A DNA stretch of 45,677 bases from Chengkuizengella sediminis (GCF_010078385.1 NZ_SIJC01000019.1:1-45677); one strand, 5' to 3'. Positions 1-9,363 are shown, numbered from the stretch's first letter. Numbers and translations: made by a program. Notes: generated by a model not told the origin, from the letters alone.

Positions 1-89
1 TTTACGTCGTCATAAGTTTTTTCATTATCTAAATTTAAGTTTTCAAGATCTTCGTCGTTACTTTGTTCTGAATTAAGAAAAGTTTTCAT
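1..89 (-). CDS. Partial acidic reading frame running off the left edge
   Basis: On the minus strand an ATG at 89 opens a frame that stays open to the edge and encodes an acidic stretch rich in Asp, Glu and Asn (about 29 residues visible). The frame is also open upstream of that ATG, through the junction with the ATPase on the other strand. No good ribosome binding site is visible and no family is recognised. It is listed because it occupies the place where the N-terminal part of the neighbouring ATPase should be. It may be the start or an internal part of an unrelated gene, or a chance frame. Confidence 0.25.
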   Translation of the reverse strand, partial: MKTFLNSEQSNDEDLENLNLDNEKTYDDV

Positions 90-112
90 TGTAAAATCTT
101 CAATTTCTTTTA

Positions 113-1546
113 GTAACGGTTGGTGAAAGGATACCTGCGGATGGTGTGATCATTAAAGGTCAATCAACGGTGGATCAATCGGCAATTACAGGTGAATCCA
201 TTCCCGTTCAGAAAAAGTTAGATGATGAGGTGTTTTCGGGAACAATGAATCTTATGGGTTCTATTTTTATTAAGGTTACTAAATTAAATCATGAAACACT
301 TTTTCATAAAATTATACAACTTGTGCAATCTGCTCAAAGTGAGAAATCATCATCTCAATTATTTATAGAAAAATTTGAAAGAACTTATGTGAAAGCGGTT
401 ATTGTTACAGTAGGTCTAATGTTATTTCTTCCACACTATTTATTGGATTGGACTTGGAATGAAACCATATATCGAGCCATGATTTTATTGGTTGTTGCAT
501 CACCTTGTGCCCTTGTAGCTTCCATCACACCAGCTACTTTATCTGCAATATCACATGGTGCAAAACTAGGTATCCTTTTTAAAGGGGGAGTCCATATTGA
601 AGGACTTGCAAAAATAAAAGCCGTTGCATTAGATAAAACAGGAACTTTAACAAAAGGGCAGCCTGAATTAACAGACCTTATAGTTAGGGAAGGTATAACT
701 CACGAAACTTTTTTGATCTATACTGCTTCCATTGAAAATCATTCCACCCACCCTCTTGCTCAAGCCATAGTGAATCATACTAAAATTGAACAAAAACTTC
801 AGTTAGTACAACCCGATTTTATTGAAGATATACCAGGTCGAGGAGTGATTGGAAAAGTAAATGGTAAAGAATTCAAAATTGGAAATGCTGAGTTTGTTGG
901 ACTGGAGATTTCTGAAGTTTTTTTAAAGAAAAGTGGAAACGAATTATCTAAAAAAGGTAAAACACTTGTATTTGTGGCAGATCATAATGGAATTGTAGGC
1001 GTCATAGCTTTAAAAGATCACATAAGAGAGCAATCTAAAGAAGCAGTATTACAGTTGAAAAAACTAGGTATTTATACCATGATGTTAACTGGTGACGATG
1101 AAGAAACAGCAAAAGTCATTTCAAGAGAGATGTCGGTTGATGGTCACATTTCGAGGTGTTTACCTGAGGATAAATTAAATCATGTAAGAAATCTACAACA
1201 ACAACATGAAAATGTGGGCATGGTAGGGGATGGGATTAATGATGCGCCTGCACTTGCAACGGCTAATTTAGGTATTGCAATGGGGGGAGGCACAGATGTT
1301 GCTTTAGAAACAGCAGATATTATATTAATGAAAAATGACCTATCGAAACTTCCTAGAGCAATTCAATTGTCAAAAAATATGAACAAGATTATTAAACAAA
1401 ACATAGTTTTTTCATTAGCTATTATTTGTATTCTTATCTGTGCAAATTTTTTACAGATATTAGATTTACCATACGGGGTTATTGGGCATGAAGGTAGTAC
1501 GATCTTAGTCATCCTAAATGGTTTACGTTTGTTGAAAATCAAATAA
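113..1546 (+). CDS. P1B-4-type heavy-metal P-type ATPase, 5'-truncated
   Basis: Transition-metal efflux ATPase of the inner membrane. Visible in order: the actuator loop with TGES, the transmembrane SPC motif (ASPCAL), the phosphorylation motif DKTGTLTKG, the THPLA (HP) motif of the nucleotide-binding domain, TGDDEE, the hinge GDGINDAP, and HEGST in the last membrane region. SPC together with HEGST is the signature of subgroup P1B-4, which includes ZosA/PfeT and exports Fe(II), Co or Zn. About 478 residues remain; full members have 620-700, so the N-terminal membrane segments are absent. Homology begins near 113 (VTVGERIPADG) and the frame is closed by a stop at 92-94. The GTG at 146 is internal, not a true start. 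Either a broken gene or an assembly or contig-edge effect. Confidence 0.85.
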   Translation, partial: VTVGERIPADGVIIKGQSTVDQSAITGESIPVQKKLDDEVFSGTMNLMGSIFIKVTKLNHETLFHKIIQLVQSAQSEKSSSQLFIEKFERTYVKAVIVTVGLMLFLPHYLLDWTWNETIYRAMILLVVASPCALVASITPATLSAISHGAKLGILFKGGVHIEGLAKIKAVALDKTGTLTKGQPELTDLIVREGITHETFLIYTASIENHSTHPLAQAIVNHTKIEQKLQLVQPDFIEDIPGRGVIGKVNGKEFKIGNAEFVGLEISEVFLKKSGNELSKKGKTLVFVADHNGIVGVIALKDHIREQSKEAVLQLKKLGIYTMMLTGDDEETAKVISREMSVDGHISRCLPEDKLNHVRNLQQQHENVGMVGDGINDAPALATANLGIAMGGGTDVALETADIILMKNDLSKLPRAIQLSKNMNKIIKQNIVFSLAIICILICANFLQILDLPYGVIGHEGSTILVILNGLRLLKIK

Positions 1547-1556
1547 TAATCATGTA

Positions 1557-1589
1557 GCGGCGATCTAAATGTTGGAGAGCCGCAGTTTT
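1557..1589 (+). terminator. Weak hairpin after the metal ATPase
   Basis: GCGGC at 1557-1561 can pair with GCCGC at 1579-1583, followed by AGTTTT. The 17-nt loop and short T tract make it a weak terminator candidate. Confidence 0.3.
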
Positions 1590-1754
1590 AAGATTTATAC
1601 CTACTAAAAAAATTAGGTGTTTTAAATTACTACAAAACGATATAATAATGTGATAAAAACATTGCTAAAGCCATCAAAATATAATTTAATCAAAACTTAG
1701 AAATAGCTTCTATAACATGATTTGCATGGATTAATAGGTAGGAGGAGCCTAAAT

Positions 1755-2708
1755 ATGAATAAACAGTTTGAGGTTATCACTGTTGGTGAGAGTATGGGTT
1801 TATTTACTCCACCAGGAGATAAAACACTAGAAACAGCAACACAGTATTTCCGTTCATTTGGTGGAGCGGAAAGTAATGTGGCTATTGGCTTAGCTAGATT
1901 AGGGCATTCCGTTGGCTGGTTTTCTCGTTTGGGTGAAGATCCTATTGGTACATCCATTTTGAAATCTTTAAGAGGAGAAAATGTGGATGTATCAAGAGTT
2001 CAGTTTCATGAGAATGCATCAACTGGATTTATGATGCGCCATATCAGAACAGGTAGAGTAGAAGTTTTTTATTATCGAAAATCATCTGCAGCAAGTATGA
2101 TGGAACCTAGTGATGTGGATGAGGAATATATACAACAGGCACAAATCCTACATATTACAGGAATCACACCTTCGCTTAGCTTGTCCTGTCGTGAAATGAT
2201 ATTTCATGCAATTCAACTAGCAAAAAAACATGGTGTGAAGGTTTGCTTTGATCCTAATCTAAGATTAAAACTATGGAATATAAACGAGGCTCGATCCACT
2301 ATATTAGCAATAATGGAAAAGGTCGATTATTTCCTTCCTGGATTAGAGGAACTTGAGCTTTTGCTTGAAACTAAAGATTGGAATATCATTCAAGATAAAC
2401 TGTTGGAGTTAAAAGCTATCTCTATTGTAAAAGGAGGAAATGGATTGAATTATATCATTTCCAAGGAAGGTACAATCGAAGTCCCATATGAGTTATCCGA
2501 AAAAGTTGTAGATACGATTGGTGCTGGGGATGCATTTTGTGCTGGTTTTCTATCAGGGGTATTAAGAGGCTTACCATTGGACAAAGCAGTGGAAAAAGCT
2601 CACTTAAATGCTTCAGTTGTAATTCAAGATCATGGTGACTGGGAGCCTCTACCTGATGCTAAAATGATAGATCAAATGTTATTGAAAAAACATTTTGTAG
2701 AGAGATAA
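1755..2708 (+). CDS. kdgK: 2-dehydro-3-deoxygluconokinase (KDG kinase)
   Basis: Phosphorylates 2-keto-3-deoxygluconate to KDPG in the cytoplasm, the step before the aldolase encoded next. The protein has 317 residues and belongs to the PfkB/ribokinase family. It shows the N-terminal GGAESNVAIGLARLG substrate and nucleotide region and the C-terminal PfkB signature DTIGAGDAFCAGF with the catalytic Asp. The start at 1755 is chosen because GGAGGAG lies 7-8 bases upstream; an in-frame ATG at 1722 lacks such a site. It is followed 54 bases later by kdgA, so the two form an Entner-Doudoroff type pair for hexuronate or pectin breakdown products. No uronate isomerase or local regulator of the pathway is present. 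Confidence 0.9.
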   Translation: MNKQFEVITVGESMGLFTPPGDKTLETATQYFRSFGGAESNVAIGLARLGHSVGWFSRLGEDPIGTSILKSLRGENVDVSRVQFHENASTGFMMRHIRTGRVEVFYYRKSSAASMMEPSDVDEEYIQQAQILHITGITPSLSLSCREMIFHAIQLAKKHGVKVCFDPNLRLKLWNINEARSTILAIMEKVDYFLPGLEELELLLETKDWNIIQDKLLELKAISIVKGGNGLNYIISKEGTIEVPYELSEKVVDTIGAGDAFCAGFLSGVLRGLPLDKAVEKAHLNASVVIQDHGDWEPLPDAKMIDQMLLKKHFVER

Positions 2709-2762
2709 ACTTATTTGTATACTAAACTAAGATTAGAATGAAATGAAGTGGAGAGATGAGAC

Positions 2763-3425
2763 ATGAGAAAATACGAGACTTTAAAAAAAATAAATAAGTT
2801 TGGTGTTGTTGCAGTTTTAAGAGGAAAGTCTCCTGAGGTAGTTTGGAAGATGTCTGAAGCTGTAATTTCTGGTGGAATTAAAAGCATAGAAGTAACAATG
2901 ACAGTTCCTAATGCCTTAGATATTATAGGAGAATTATCCAATAAATATGCTCAGGACGATAACTTTGAGTCTCCAGTTATTGGCGTTGGTTCCGTATTGG
3001 ATGATGTAACTGCCCGATTAGCAATTCTGAAAGGAGCATCCTATATAGTTTCCCCAGCTTTTCAACCTGAAACTGCTAAGATGTGTAATCGTTATCGTAT
3101 TCCCTATCTTCCTGGGGTAATGACAGTGCAGGAAGCACAGACTGCAATGGAAGCAGGAGCAGATATTGTGAAATTATTCCCTGGTAATGTGTATAGCCCT
3201 TCTACGATCTCAGCGTTAAAAGGACCGCTTCCACAATTGAATATAATGCCTACAGGTGGAGTAAATATAAATAACCTACAAGAATGGTTTCAAGCAGGTG
3301 CATTTGCAGTAGGAATAGGATCAGATTTGACTAAAGAATTTGAAAGAGCAGGAGATATATCAATCGTTACTGATAAAGCCAAGGCCTATATGAAAGCATT
3401 TCGTAGCAAAGATGAAAATGGATAG
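2763..3425 (+). CDS. kdgA: KDPG/KHG aldolase
   Basis: Bifunctional 2-keto-3-deoxy-6-phosphogluconate / 4-hydroxy-2-oxoglutarate aldolase, splitting KDPG into pyruvate and glyceraldehyde-3-phosphate. The protein has 220 residues, the usual size. The Schiff-base lysine is Lys137 in DIVKLFPG, and the catalytic Glu43 lies in SIEVTMTVP. GGVNINN near residue 162 fits the phosphate-binding loop of this TIM barrel. A GGAGAG sequence precedes the ATG. Co-transcription with kdgK is likely; a hairpin follows the stop codon. Confidence 0.9.
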   Translation: MRKYETLKKINKFGVVAVLRGKSPEVVWKMSEAVISGGIKSIEVTMTVPNALDIIGELSNKYAQDDNFESPVIGVGSVLDDVTARLAILKGASYIVSPAFQPETAKMCNRYRIPYLPGVMTVQEAQTAMEAGADIVKLFPGNVYSPSTISALKGPLPQLNIMPTGGVNINNLQEWFQAGAFAVGIGSDLTKEFERAGDISIVTDKAKAYMKAFRSKDENG

Positions 3426-3441
3426 CATACAAAAACAAATC

Positions 3442-3478
3442 AGTCCTAAGTTCCAAGGAGCTTAGGACTTTGGAATTT
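3442..3478 (+). terminator. Hairpin after kdgA
   Basis: AGTCCTAAG (3442-3450) pairs perfectly with CTTAGGACT (3461-3469). The T tract is interrupted (TTGGAATTTT), so efficiency is uncertain, but it sits between convergent genes as expected. Confidence 0.5.
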
Positions 3479-3493
3479 TAAGCATGTGTCTAA

Positions 3494-4300
3494 TTATAAA
3501 GTAACACTCATCTGCTGCTTTTGTTTGAAGTAGACCCACTCTTTAAAACCGATTTCCTTTAATCTTTCTGCAACTAGGTCCCATTCATCTCCTACTCGAT
3601 CAGGTACATGCGCATCTGAACCAAAGGTAACGTTTACACCGTAAAACAATGCTTTTTCTAAAATATCGTCTGAAGGGTACCATCCTCCAACATCTTTTGT
3701 TTTACCGGAAGTATTAATTTCAATTGCAACTTCACACTCACCAATCACTTTTAACGTTTCATCTATACTTTCTGTTTGAATGTTTGAAAATTCAGGATAA
3801 TAACCCTTCATAGCATCAATGTGTCCTAAAACCTGAAACATTCCACTTCTAGCAGACTGCTGAATAAGCTCATAATATTGATCCTTTTGCTCCATTTTCT
3901 CCTGCTCGCTTAAACCATTCCATCTTTTTTTATTAAAAATACTAACACCTTTAACTCTATGGACTGAACCGATCAAATAATCTAAGGCGTATTTTTTATA
4001 CTCCTTTTGATAAATGTTTGCGTATTCAGGAAAGAAATCAGATTCCACTCCAATTAGAACCTCGATTTGACTTTTATACTTTTCCTTTAACTTTAAGATT
4101 TCATTTATATAGTTAGGAAATTCACTTTTAGCCATCGCAATTCTAGGCTCAGCTTGATCTTTAGGATGTGCAAAATAAGGTGAATGGTCTGATATCCCAA
4201 TGATTTTTAAGCCTTTTTCTACTGCTGCATTGATATAATCCTCTATAGAACCTTCTGCATGACCGCATCGATTATGATGTGTGTGTAGGTCGAATTTCAT
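3494..4300 (-). CDS. hisJ: PHP-domain histidinol-phosphatase family protein
   Basis: Predicted metal-dependent phosphatase, 268 residues, the same length as Bacillus HisJ, which converts histidinol phosphate to histidinol in histidine synthesis. The N-terminus has DLHTHHNRCGHAEG, the first metal-binding motif of the PHP fold, followed by GISDHSPY near residue 36, GVESDFFPE near 100, and a C-terminal FGSDAHVPDRVG metal ligand motif. No other his genes are nearby, as is common for this family. Eight bases separate it from the LysR gene upstream on the same strand, suggesting co-transcription. Other phosphoesterase substrates are possible. Confidence 0.75.
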   Translation of the reverse strand: MKFDLHTHHNRCGHAEGSIEDYINAAVEKGLKIIGISDHSPYFAHPKDQAEPRIAMAKSEFPNYINEILKLKEKYKSQIEVLIGVESDFFPEYANIYQKEYKKYALDYLIGSVHRVKGVSIFNKKRWNGLSEQEKMEQKDQYYELIQQSARSGMFQVLGHIDAMKGYYPEFSNIQTESIDETLKVIGECEVAIEINTSGKTKDVGGWYPSDDILEKALFYGVNVTFGSDAHVPDRVGDEWDLVAERLKEIGFKEWVYFKQKQQMSVTL

Positions 4301-4308
4301 TCCATCAT

Positions 4309-5214
4309 CTACTCCGATCCTAAAAATTGTGACTCTGACATTCCTTTTAAATCATCCAAAAATTGCTGAAGTGCAGTGCTTAAATATCGATCTGATTTAT
4401 AAATGACACCAACTGGATGACTAACGGCTCCCAATTCATCAACTTGAATCATTTTTAATGTGCCCATTTTTAGCTCATTTGAAATTGAAGACTTAGAAAT
4501 AATGGCAGCCCCAAGATTAATTTCAACCATCCTTTTCACTTCTTCACTACTTGTTAATTCCATCACGATTTGAGGCGTAATGTTAAGCTTCTTAAAAATT
4601 TGATCCATAAACCTTCTACCTGCTGATCCTGGTGAAATCATAATAAGAGGTAGGTCTTTTAAAGACTCTGCTGGTGTATGTCTTTTATTAGCTAGAGGAT
4701 GTTCAGGAGAAACAACAAGCTCAAAAGTATCATAGTATAACACGGATGTTTCAAGAGTAGGTTTTTTTTCAAATAAATAAGTAATACCGATATCAATGAA
4801 TCCGCTTTCCACACTTGACACAATCTGAGATGAAGGCATCGAATGAATGGATGTTTTGATGAGTGGAAATTGATTTTGAAAATAGCTTAGAACACGAGGT
4901 AATACCTGCATAGCTATCGATGTAGTTGTTCCTAATTTAATATGCCCTTGAGGCGTTTCATTCATATCAGATAATTTTTGCTTTAATTCATCTACAATAT
5001 TTAATATCTGAACCGCATGTTCTATAAAAAGGTTTCCATTGTCAGTTAAAGTGATAGGTTGATTGCGATCAATGAGTACTGTATGAAATTCATCTTCTAA
5101 GCTTTTGATTTGAGCAGAAACCGCAGGTTGTGTTAGGTTTAAAAAATCCCCAGCTTTTCTAAAGCTTTTCATTTTTGAAAGAGCAATTAAGGTATCTAAT
5201 TGATTAATATTCAA
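4309..5214 (-). CDS. LysR-family transcriptional regulator
   Basis: A DNA-binding regulator of 301 residues with the typical LysR layout: N-terminal winged helix-turn-helix (residues about 1-60; SFRKAGDFLNLTQPAVSAQI is the recognition region) and a periplasmic-binding-protein-like effector domain. It resembles the CysL/CbbR branch, but the effector cannot be read from sequence. A good ribosome binding site (GGAGG) precedes the ATG. It is divergent from cheX, with 256 bases between them, and upstream of the PHP gene, either of which could be its target. Confidence 0.8.
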   Translation of the reverse strand: MNINQLDTLIALSKMKSFRKAGDFLNLTQPAVSAQIKSLEDEFHTVLIDRNQPITLTDNGNLFIEHAVQILNIVDELKQKLSDMNETPQGHIKLGTTTSIAMQVLPRVLSYFQNQFPLIKTSIHSMPSSQIVSSVESGFIDIGITYLFEKKPTLETSVLYYDTFELVVSPEHPLANKRHTPAESLKDLPLIMISPGSAGRRFMDQIFKKLNITPQIVMELTSSEEVKRMVEINLGAAIISKSSISNELKMGTLKMIQVDELGAVSHPVGVIYKSDRYLSTALQQFLDDLKGMSESQFLGSE

Positions 5215-5470
5215 CAGTTTTTCCTCCTTTCTAATAGATAAAATTTATTATAGGAATAGAATGTAATAAAAAGTTTATATGTATTATTATAAGCAACCTG
5301 AGTAAGTGAAGCAAACGAAACCTTTTATTCATAAGTGATTTTCACTTTAGCACCCTCAAAAATTGTATAAATTAGTCGAAATTTGTAAGAAATTCATGTA
5401 CTTCATCGTATTATTTCGTTATAATTAGCAAATAACGTCAATGTTTTTTCCAAATTAAGGAGAAAAATTT

Positions 5471-5926
5471 ATGGATAAAAATTATATACACCCTTTTTTA
5501 GAGTCAGCAAGTAACGTCCTTGAGCAAGTAGTACGCGTTCGTCCAACATCTGGAGAACTGGAAATCAAAGATATACAATATCTTGACCATCATATTTGGA
5601 TCTTAATTGGTATGAGTGGGCAAATGAAAGGAGAAATCCTATTTGGTTTACCAGAACAAGTAGCACTTAAAATAGTTTCAGAAATGATGGGCGGATTTCA
5701 AGTAAGTGAGTTAGATGAAATGAGTCAAAGTGCAATTTCTGAATTAGGTAATATGATAAGCGGTAACGCTTCAACTTTATTATATGATCGTGGTGTAACT
5801 GTAGATATTACCCCACCTCAAATTATTCAATCTATTGAACATTTTGATACGCAGAAGGCATGGACCATACCATTAAACATAAGAGAAGTTGGAGAGTTTA
5901 ATATTCAAGTATTAACAATGGATTAA
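5471..5926 (+). CDS. cheX: CheX-family chemotaxis phosphatase
   Basis: A 151-residue protein of the CheC/CheX/FliY phosphatase family, which dephosphorylates CheY-P. The helix ELGNMISGNASTLL near residue 90 contains the catalytic Glu and Asn of the family's ExxN signature; one such helix is present, as in CheX, rather than the two seen in CheC. The start has an AAGGAG ribosome binding site. A TATAAT-like -10 is at 5420-5425. No chemotaxis operon is nearby, so it is an orphan. The partner response regulator cannot be inferred. Confidence 0.75.
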   Translation: MDKNYIHPFLESASNVLEQVVRVRPTSGELEIKDIQYLDHHIWILIGMSGQMKGEILFGLPEQVALKIVSEMMGGFQVSELDEMSQSAISELGNMISGNASTLLYDRGVTVDITPPQIIQSIEHFDTQKAWTIPLNIREVGEFNIQVLTMD

Positions 5927-5985
5927 GGGTCAATGAGATAAAAAGAAAAAGAGCTTCTTATTCAATAGGGATAGGAGAGAGAAAG

Positions 5986-6762
5986 TTGCTAAAAAATAAG
6001 GTTATAGTCATTACAGGTGCTTCAAGTGGGATAGGATCTGAGATGGCGATACATCTAAGTTCTCATGGAGCCATTCCCATTTTATTGGCTCGATCCCTGG
6101 ATCGTCTTCAGAAGGTATCAGCACAACTACAAGATCAGCATGAGTTTTACGAGATTGATATCTCTTCAAAAGATCAGGTTTTTGAAGTTGTCTCTTCTGT
6201 TATATCAAAATATGGAAAAATAGATGTCTTTATAAATAATGCAGGTTATGCAATTTTTAAGGACTTTATGAATTTATCCATAGATGAGATTGAAGAAATG
6301 ATAAGAACGAATTATTTGGGGACAGTATATTGTTGTAAAGCTGTTATACCTTCAATGTTAGAGAGACAATCGGGTCATATTATTAATGTGGCTTCATTGG
6401 CTGGGAAGGTAGGATCTGCAAAATCATCTGCATATGCTGCAAGTAAACATGCAGTTTTGGGATTCACAAATAGTTTACGTCAGGAGTTATTTGATACCAA
6501 TATCATAGTATCTACTCTGAATTGTGGCCCTATAGATACTCCCATGTTAGAAACAGCGGATGTTTCAGGTAACTACAAAAAGAACTTACCAAGTTGGTTT
6601 ATATTAAAACCAGAGGCGGTAACAAAAGCAATATTAGATATAATAGTTAATAAACGAGTGGAAAAAAATATCCCATTCATGGCGAATATGGGTTCTAAAT
6701 TATTACAGATCATGCCTAGGTCTTTAGAAAAGGTGACGGCTAAAATTACAAATAAAAAGTGA
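5986..6762 (+). CDS. Short-chain dehydrogenase/reductase (SDR)
   Basis: NAD(P)-dependent oxidoreductase of 258 residues. The Rossmann glycine motif TGASSGIG is at residues 10-17, the NNAG structural motif near 85, and the catalytic triad is Ser137, Tyr150 and Lys154 (YAASK). The start is TTG, supported by TAGGAGAGAG just upstream. It resembles the DltE/YqjQ group of classical SDRs, whose substrates are largely unknown. It is a single-gene unit closed by a terminator shared with the convergent ykuS. Confidence 0.85.
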   Translation: MLKNKVIVITGASSGIGSEMAIHLSSHGAIPILLARSLDRLQKVSAQLQDQHEFYEIDISSKDQVFEVVSSVISKYGKIDVFINNAGYAIFKDFMNLSIDEIEEMIRTNYLGTVYCCKAVIPSMLERQSGHIINVASLAGKVGSAKSSAYAASKHAVLGFTNSLRQELFDTNIIVSTLNCGPIDTPMLETADVSGNYKKNLPSWFILKPEAVTKAILDIIVNKRVEKNIPFMANMGSKLLQIMPRSLEKVTAKITNKK

Positions 6763-6768
6763 AGTGAT

Positions 6769-6815
6769 AAAACCTCCAAACCTATTCATAAAGAGGAACG
6801 GGATTTGAAGGTTTA
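6769..6815. terminator. Bidirectional terminator between the SDR gene and ykuS
   Basis: AAACCTCCAAA (6770-6780) pairs with TTTGAAGGTTT (6803-6813) with a single wobble. T-rich sequence follows on the + strand and A-rich sequence precedes, so it can serve both convergent genes. Confidence 0.6.
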
Positions 6816-6825
6816 TTTTGTTTAA

Positions 6826-7068
6826 TTATTTGTTTAAACTCTGATTTACTTGATTCACAACTTCCTCTGCTGTTAATCCATCCGCATTAATGACAGAAGC
6901 TTGTGTTTGGGTATCAGCTATTCCCATCATATTTTGATCTTGTCCTGTTATGACACAGCACTGGCAGTTTTGCATATTGTTTTCTTCCAGATTAAACACT
7001 TCGTGTCCTTCATTTTGCAATGCTTGTTTAACATTGGATAAGTTATCTTCTACAGCTACTCTTGCCAT
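6826..7068 (-). CDS. ykuS: YkuS-like UPF0180 family protein
   Basis: A small protein of 80 residues matching the UPF0180 family: N-terminal MARVAVEDNLSNVKQAL, a central variable part with a CQCC cysteine group, and a C-terminal ADGLTAEEVVNQV. Family function is unknown. GGAGGG lies just upstream of the ATG. The cysteine group NCQCCVITGQ is within the family's usual length and pattern. Confidence 0.75.
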   Translation of the reverse strand: MARVAVEDNLSNVKQALQNEGHEVFNLEENNMQNCQCCVITGQDQNMMGIADTQTQASVINADGLTAEEVVNQVNQSLNK

Positions 7069-7247
7069 GATTCTTCCCTCCGTTTATGTAAGTTTCCCCC
7101 TTGATATATCTTGTCGGGGTAGTATCCCTTTAAGTATTTTGAACCATGTTGAATGAAAATATTCTCAATCATAATTTTGATAAAAGAAACTACAGGTATT
7201 ATAATAAAAAACATAAAAAGGAAAAAATTCAGATGGGGTGTTAATTT

Positions 7248-7988
7248 TTGAAACCAATTTTGCAATTAAAAGAGGTTACAGGAGGATATAGTTTAAAAAG
7301 ACCCGTATTACATGGGTTATCTATAAAAGTGAATCCGGGTGAAATGGTTGGGTTAATTGGTTTAAATGGTGCAGGAAAAAGCACTACGATCAAACATATA
7401 TTGGGGTTGTTAAAACAGCATAAAGGAGAGATTTTCATAAATGGGAATACGTTGGAGAGTAACCCAATGGACTATAGATCTTCATATGCGTATGTTCCAG
7501 AAAGTCCTTTAATGTATGACGAGCTAACAGTGGAAGAACACCTGAAATTAACGTCAATGGCTTATGGCATTGATAAAAAAGAATATGCGAGTCGTGTTGA
7601 TTATTTAGTTGATGAGTTTCAAATGAGAGACAAGCTGACAAAGTTTTCTGCTCATTTGTCTAAAGGGATGCGTCAGAAGATGATGATTATGAGTGCATTT
7701 CTCGTTCAACCTTCATTATATATAATTGACGAACCTTTTTTAGGCCTAGACCCACTTGGCATTCGTTCATTGCTTGATTTAATGGTGAAAATGAAAGAAG
7801 CAGGGGCAAGCATATTAATGAGCTCCCATATTTTATCAACGATTGAACAATATTGTGATAAGCTGGTTGTACTTCATGAAGGACATGTCATTGCAAGTGG
7901 AGAGTTAAGTAATATACAATTGGCCTCTGGTATAAACAATGCGTCATTAGAAGATGCCTTTTATGCTCTAGTTAAGGGTGGAGTTTAG
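7248..7988 (+). CDS. ecsA: ABC transporter ATP-binding protein EcsA
   Basis: ATPase subunit (246 residues) of the Ecs transporter, which in Bacillus affects exoprotein secretion, competence and regulated intramembrane proteolysis. Walker A is GLNGAGKST, the Q-loop region reads YVPESP, the signature is LSKGMRQ, Walker B is LYIIDEPF, and the H-loop is SSHIL. It starts with TTG and a weak GGGGTG ribosome binding site. Four bases separate it from ecsB, so the two are translated together. Confidence 0.85.
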   Translation: MKPILQLKEVTGGYSLKRPVLHGLSIKVNPGEMVGLIGLNGAGKSTTIKHILGLLKQHKGEIFINGNTLESNPMDYRSSYAYVPESPLMYDELTVEEHLKLTSMAYGIDKKEYASRVDYLVDEFQMRDKLTKFSAHLSKGMRQKMMIMSAFLVQPSLYIIDEPFLGLDPLGIRSLLDLMVKMKEAGASILMSSHILSTIEQYCDKLVVLHEGHVIASGELSNIQLASGINNASLEDAFYALVKGGV

Positions 7989-7991
7989 ATC

Positions 7992-9203
7992 ATGAAGATG
8001 TCTGATGTATGGAATAAAAGATTTAAGGATTTTTGGGCAGAGGTGTCCCCTTATTTAAGATTTGTACTAAATGGGGGACTGATTGCTTTTGTTGTTATTA
8101 GTTTTTCAATCGGGAGTATTTACTATAGGCGATTTATAGAAAATCCACCAGTTGATTTTCCAATTCATTTGTTGTTAACATGTGTTTTATTTTGGTTCAT
8201 TGCATATAGTCCAATTCGCACTTATTTAAGAGAAGCAGATTTGATTTATTTAGTGCCCGCAGAATATAAAATGAACTCTTATTTTAATAAAGCTATATTT
8301 GTTAGTTTTTTAGTCCAAAGTTTCGTATTGATACTGATTTGGGTAGTATTATTCCCTCTTTATTTAGTTACCAGTGATACCAACAGTCTAATGTTCTTTG
8401 TATATTTAATTGTATTAATGATAATCAAATGGATTTTGATGTACGGATCATGGCAAGAGGTTCAATTTCAAGCTGACAATCACCGGGTAGTGTTTTCTTT
8501 TTTTCGTTGGATTATATCTTTCTGTGTTTTATATGCTGTGTTTTCTTATAGCTTTCCTAAAGGAATGTTATTCATTGCATTTGTTCTAATGACTTACATC
8601 ATTTCTTTTCGATTAATACCGAAATATCAAATAAATTGGGACAGACTTATTCATGTTGAAAAGCAACACAAAGCTAGAATATATGCTTTTTTAAGCTGGT
8701 TTGTTGATGTGCCGCAACTTCCAAAACGAGTGAAGAATCGTAAAATATTAAGTAAAAGTGTTAAATTTGTTCCATTTGAAAAGAACAATACCTTTGTTTT
8801 TCTTTATTATTTAACATGGATCAGAACAGATTTATTTGGCATTGTTGTTCGTATGACTGTAATAGGAATGATATTAATATTCTTTTTAACAAATGATTGG
8901 ATGAAATACCTTTTTTATATCATAATAATCTATTTAACAGGTATGCAATTATCCTCTTTAAGACAATATCATAAAAATATGTTCTGGTTATATATTTATC
9001 CTTTGCAAAATGAACGAAGAGTGGAAGGGATCTTGAAAAATTCATTTCGCATTCATCTCGTCATTATCATCATGATGACGATACCTTTTATATTAACAAT
9101 TTCAAACATTCTATATGGGTTTATTTTACTAGCTGTTAGTATTTTATTGTCCTATATGTATCATCAATCATTGAGTAAAAAGATGTTGAAAGGTAAAGAG
9201 TGA
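7992..9203 (+). CDS. ecsB: ABC transporter permease EcsB
   Basis: Integral membrane partner of EcsA, 403 residues with about eight to ten hydrophobic segments spread over the length and a cytoplasmic stretch around residues 210-260. Family members are about 400 residues. Position directly behind ecsA and the AEVSPYLRFVLNGG start region support the call. No ecsC is found downstream; the operon ends here and is followed by a repeat-rich intergenic stretch. Confidence 0.8.
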   Translation: MKMSDVWNKRFKDFWAEVSPYLRFVLNGGLIAFVVISFSIGSIYYRRFIENPPVDFPIHLLLTCVLFWFIAYSPIRTYLREADLIYLVPAEYKMNSYFNKAIFVSFLVQSFVLILIWVVLFPLYLVTSDTNSLMFFVYLIVLMIIKWILMYGSWQEVQFQADNHRVVFSFFRWIISFCVLYAVFSYSFPKGMLFIAFVLMTYIISFRLIPKYQINWDRLIHVEKQHKARIYAFLSWFVDVPQLPKRVKNRKILSKSVKFVPFEKNNTFVFLYYLTWIRTDLFGIVVRMTVIGMILIFFLTNDWMKYLFYIIIIYLTGMQLSSLRQYHKNMFWLYIYPLQNERRVEGILKNSFRIHLVIIIMMTIPFILTISNILYGFILLAVSILLSYMYHQSLSKKMLKGKE

Positions 9204-9294
9204 TAGAGGGATAATTGTCCAAAATCGCTATAATATAGTGATTATTAATTGAATATAGAACTTTCAGAATTACCAGTAAAGTGGTTTAGGAGGG

Positions 9295-9338
9295 TCCGGA
9301 CTATATTCCTGAATTGAATAGGGAATAAATAGTCAGGC
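9295..9338. repeat. Imperfect palindrome after ecsB
   Basis: GACTATATTCCT (from 9299) faces AGGGAATAAATAGTC with an 11-base loop, giving an imperfect hairpin. The core TCCGGACTATAT recurs in a similar palindrome at 12644-12682. It may act as the ecsAB terminator or as a small dispersed element. A good T tract is absent. Confidence 0.4.
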
Positions 9339-9363
9339 AAGTTTAAAAAAGATTCGAAATAGA

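Noticed and set aside
7056-7265. Minus-strand frame with one hydrophobic segment between ykuS and ecsA
   Set aside because: It overlaps the starts of both neighbours; the hydrophobic stretch is a by-product of AT-rich sequence.
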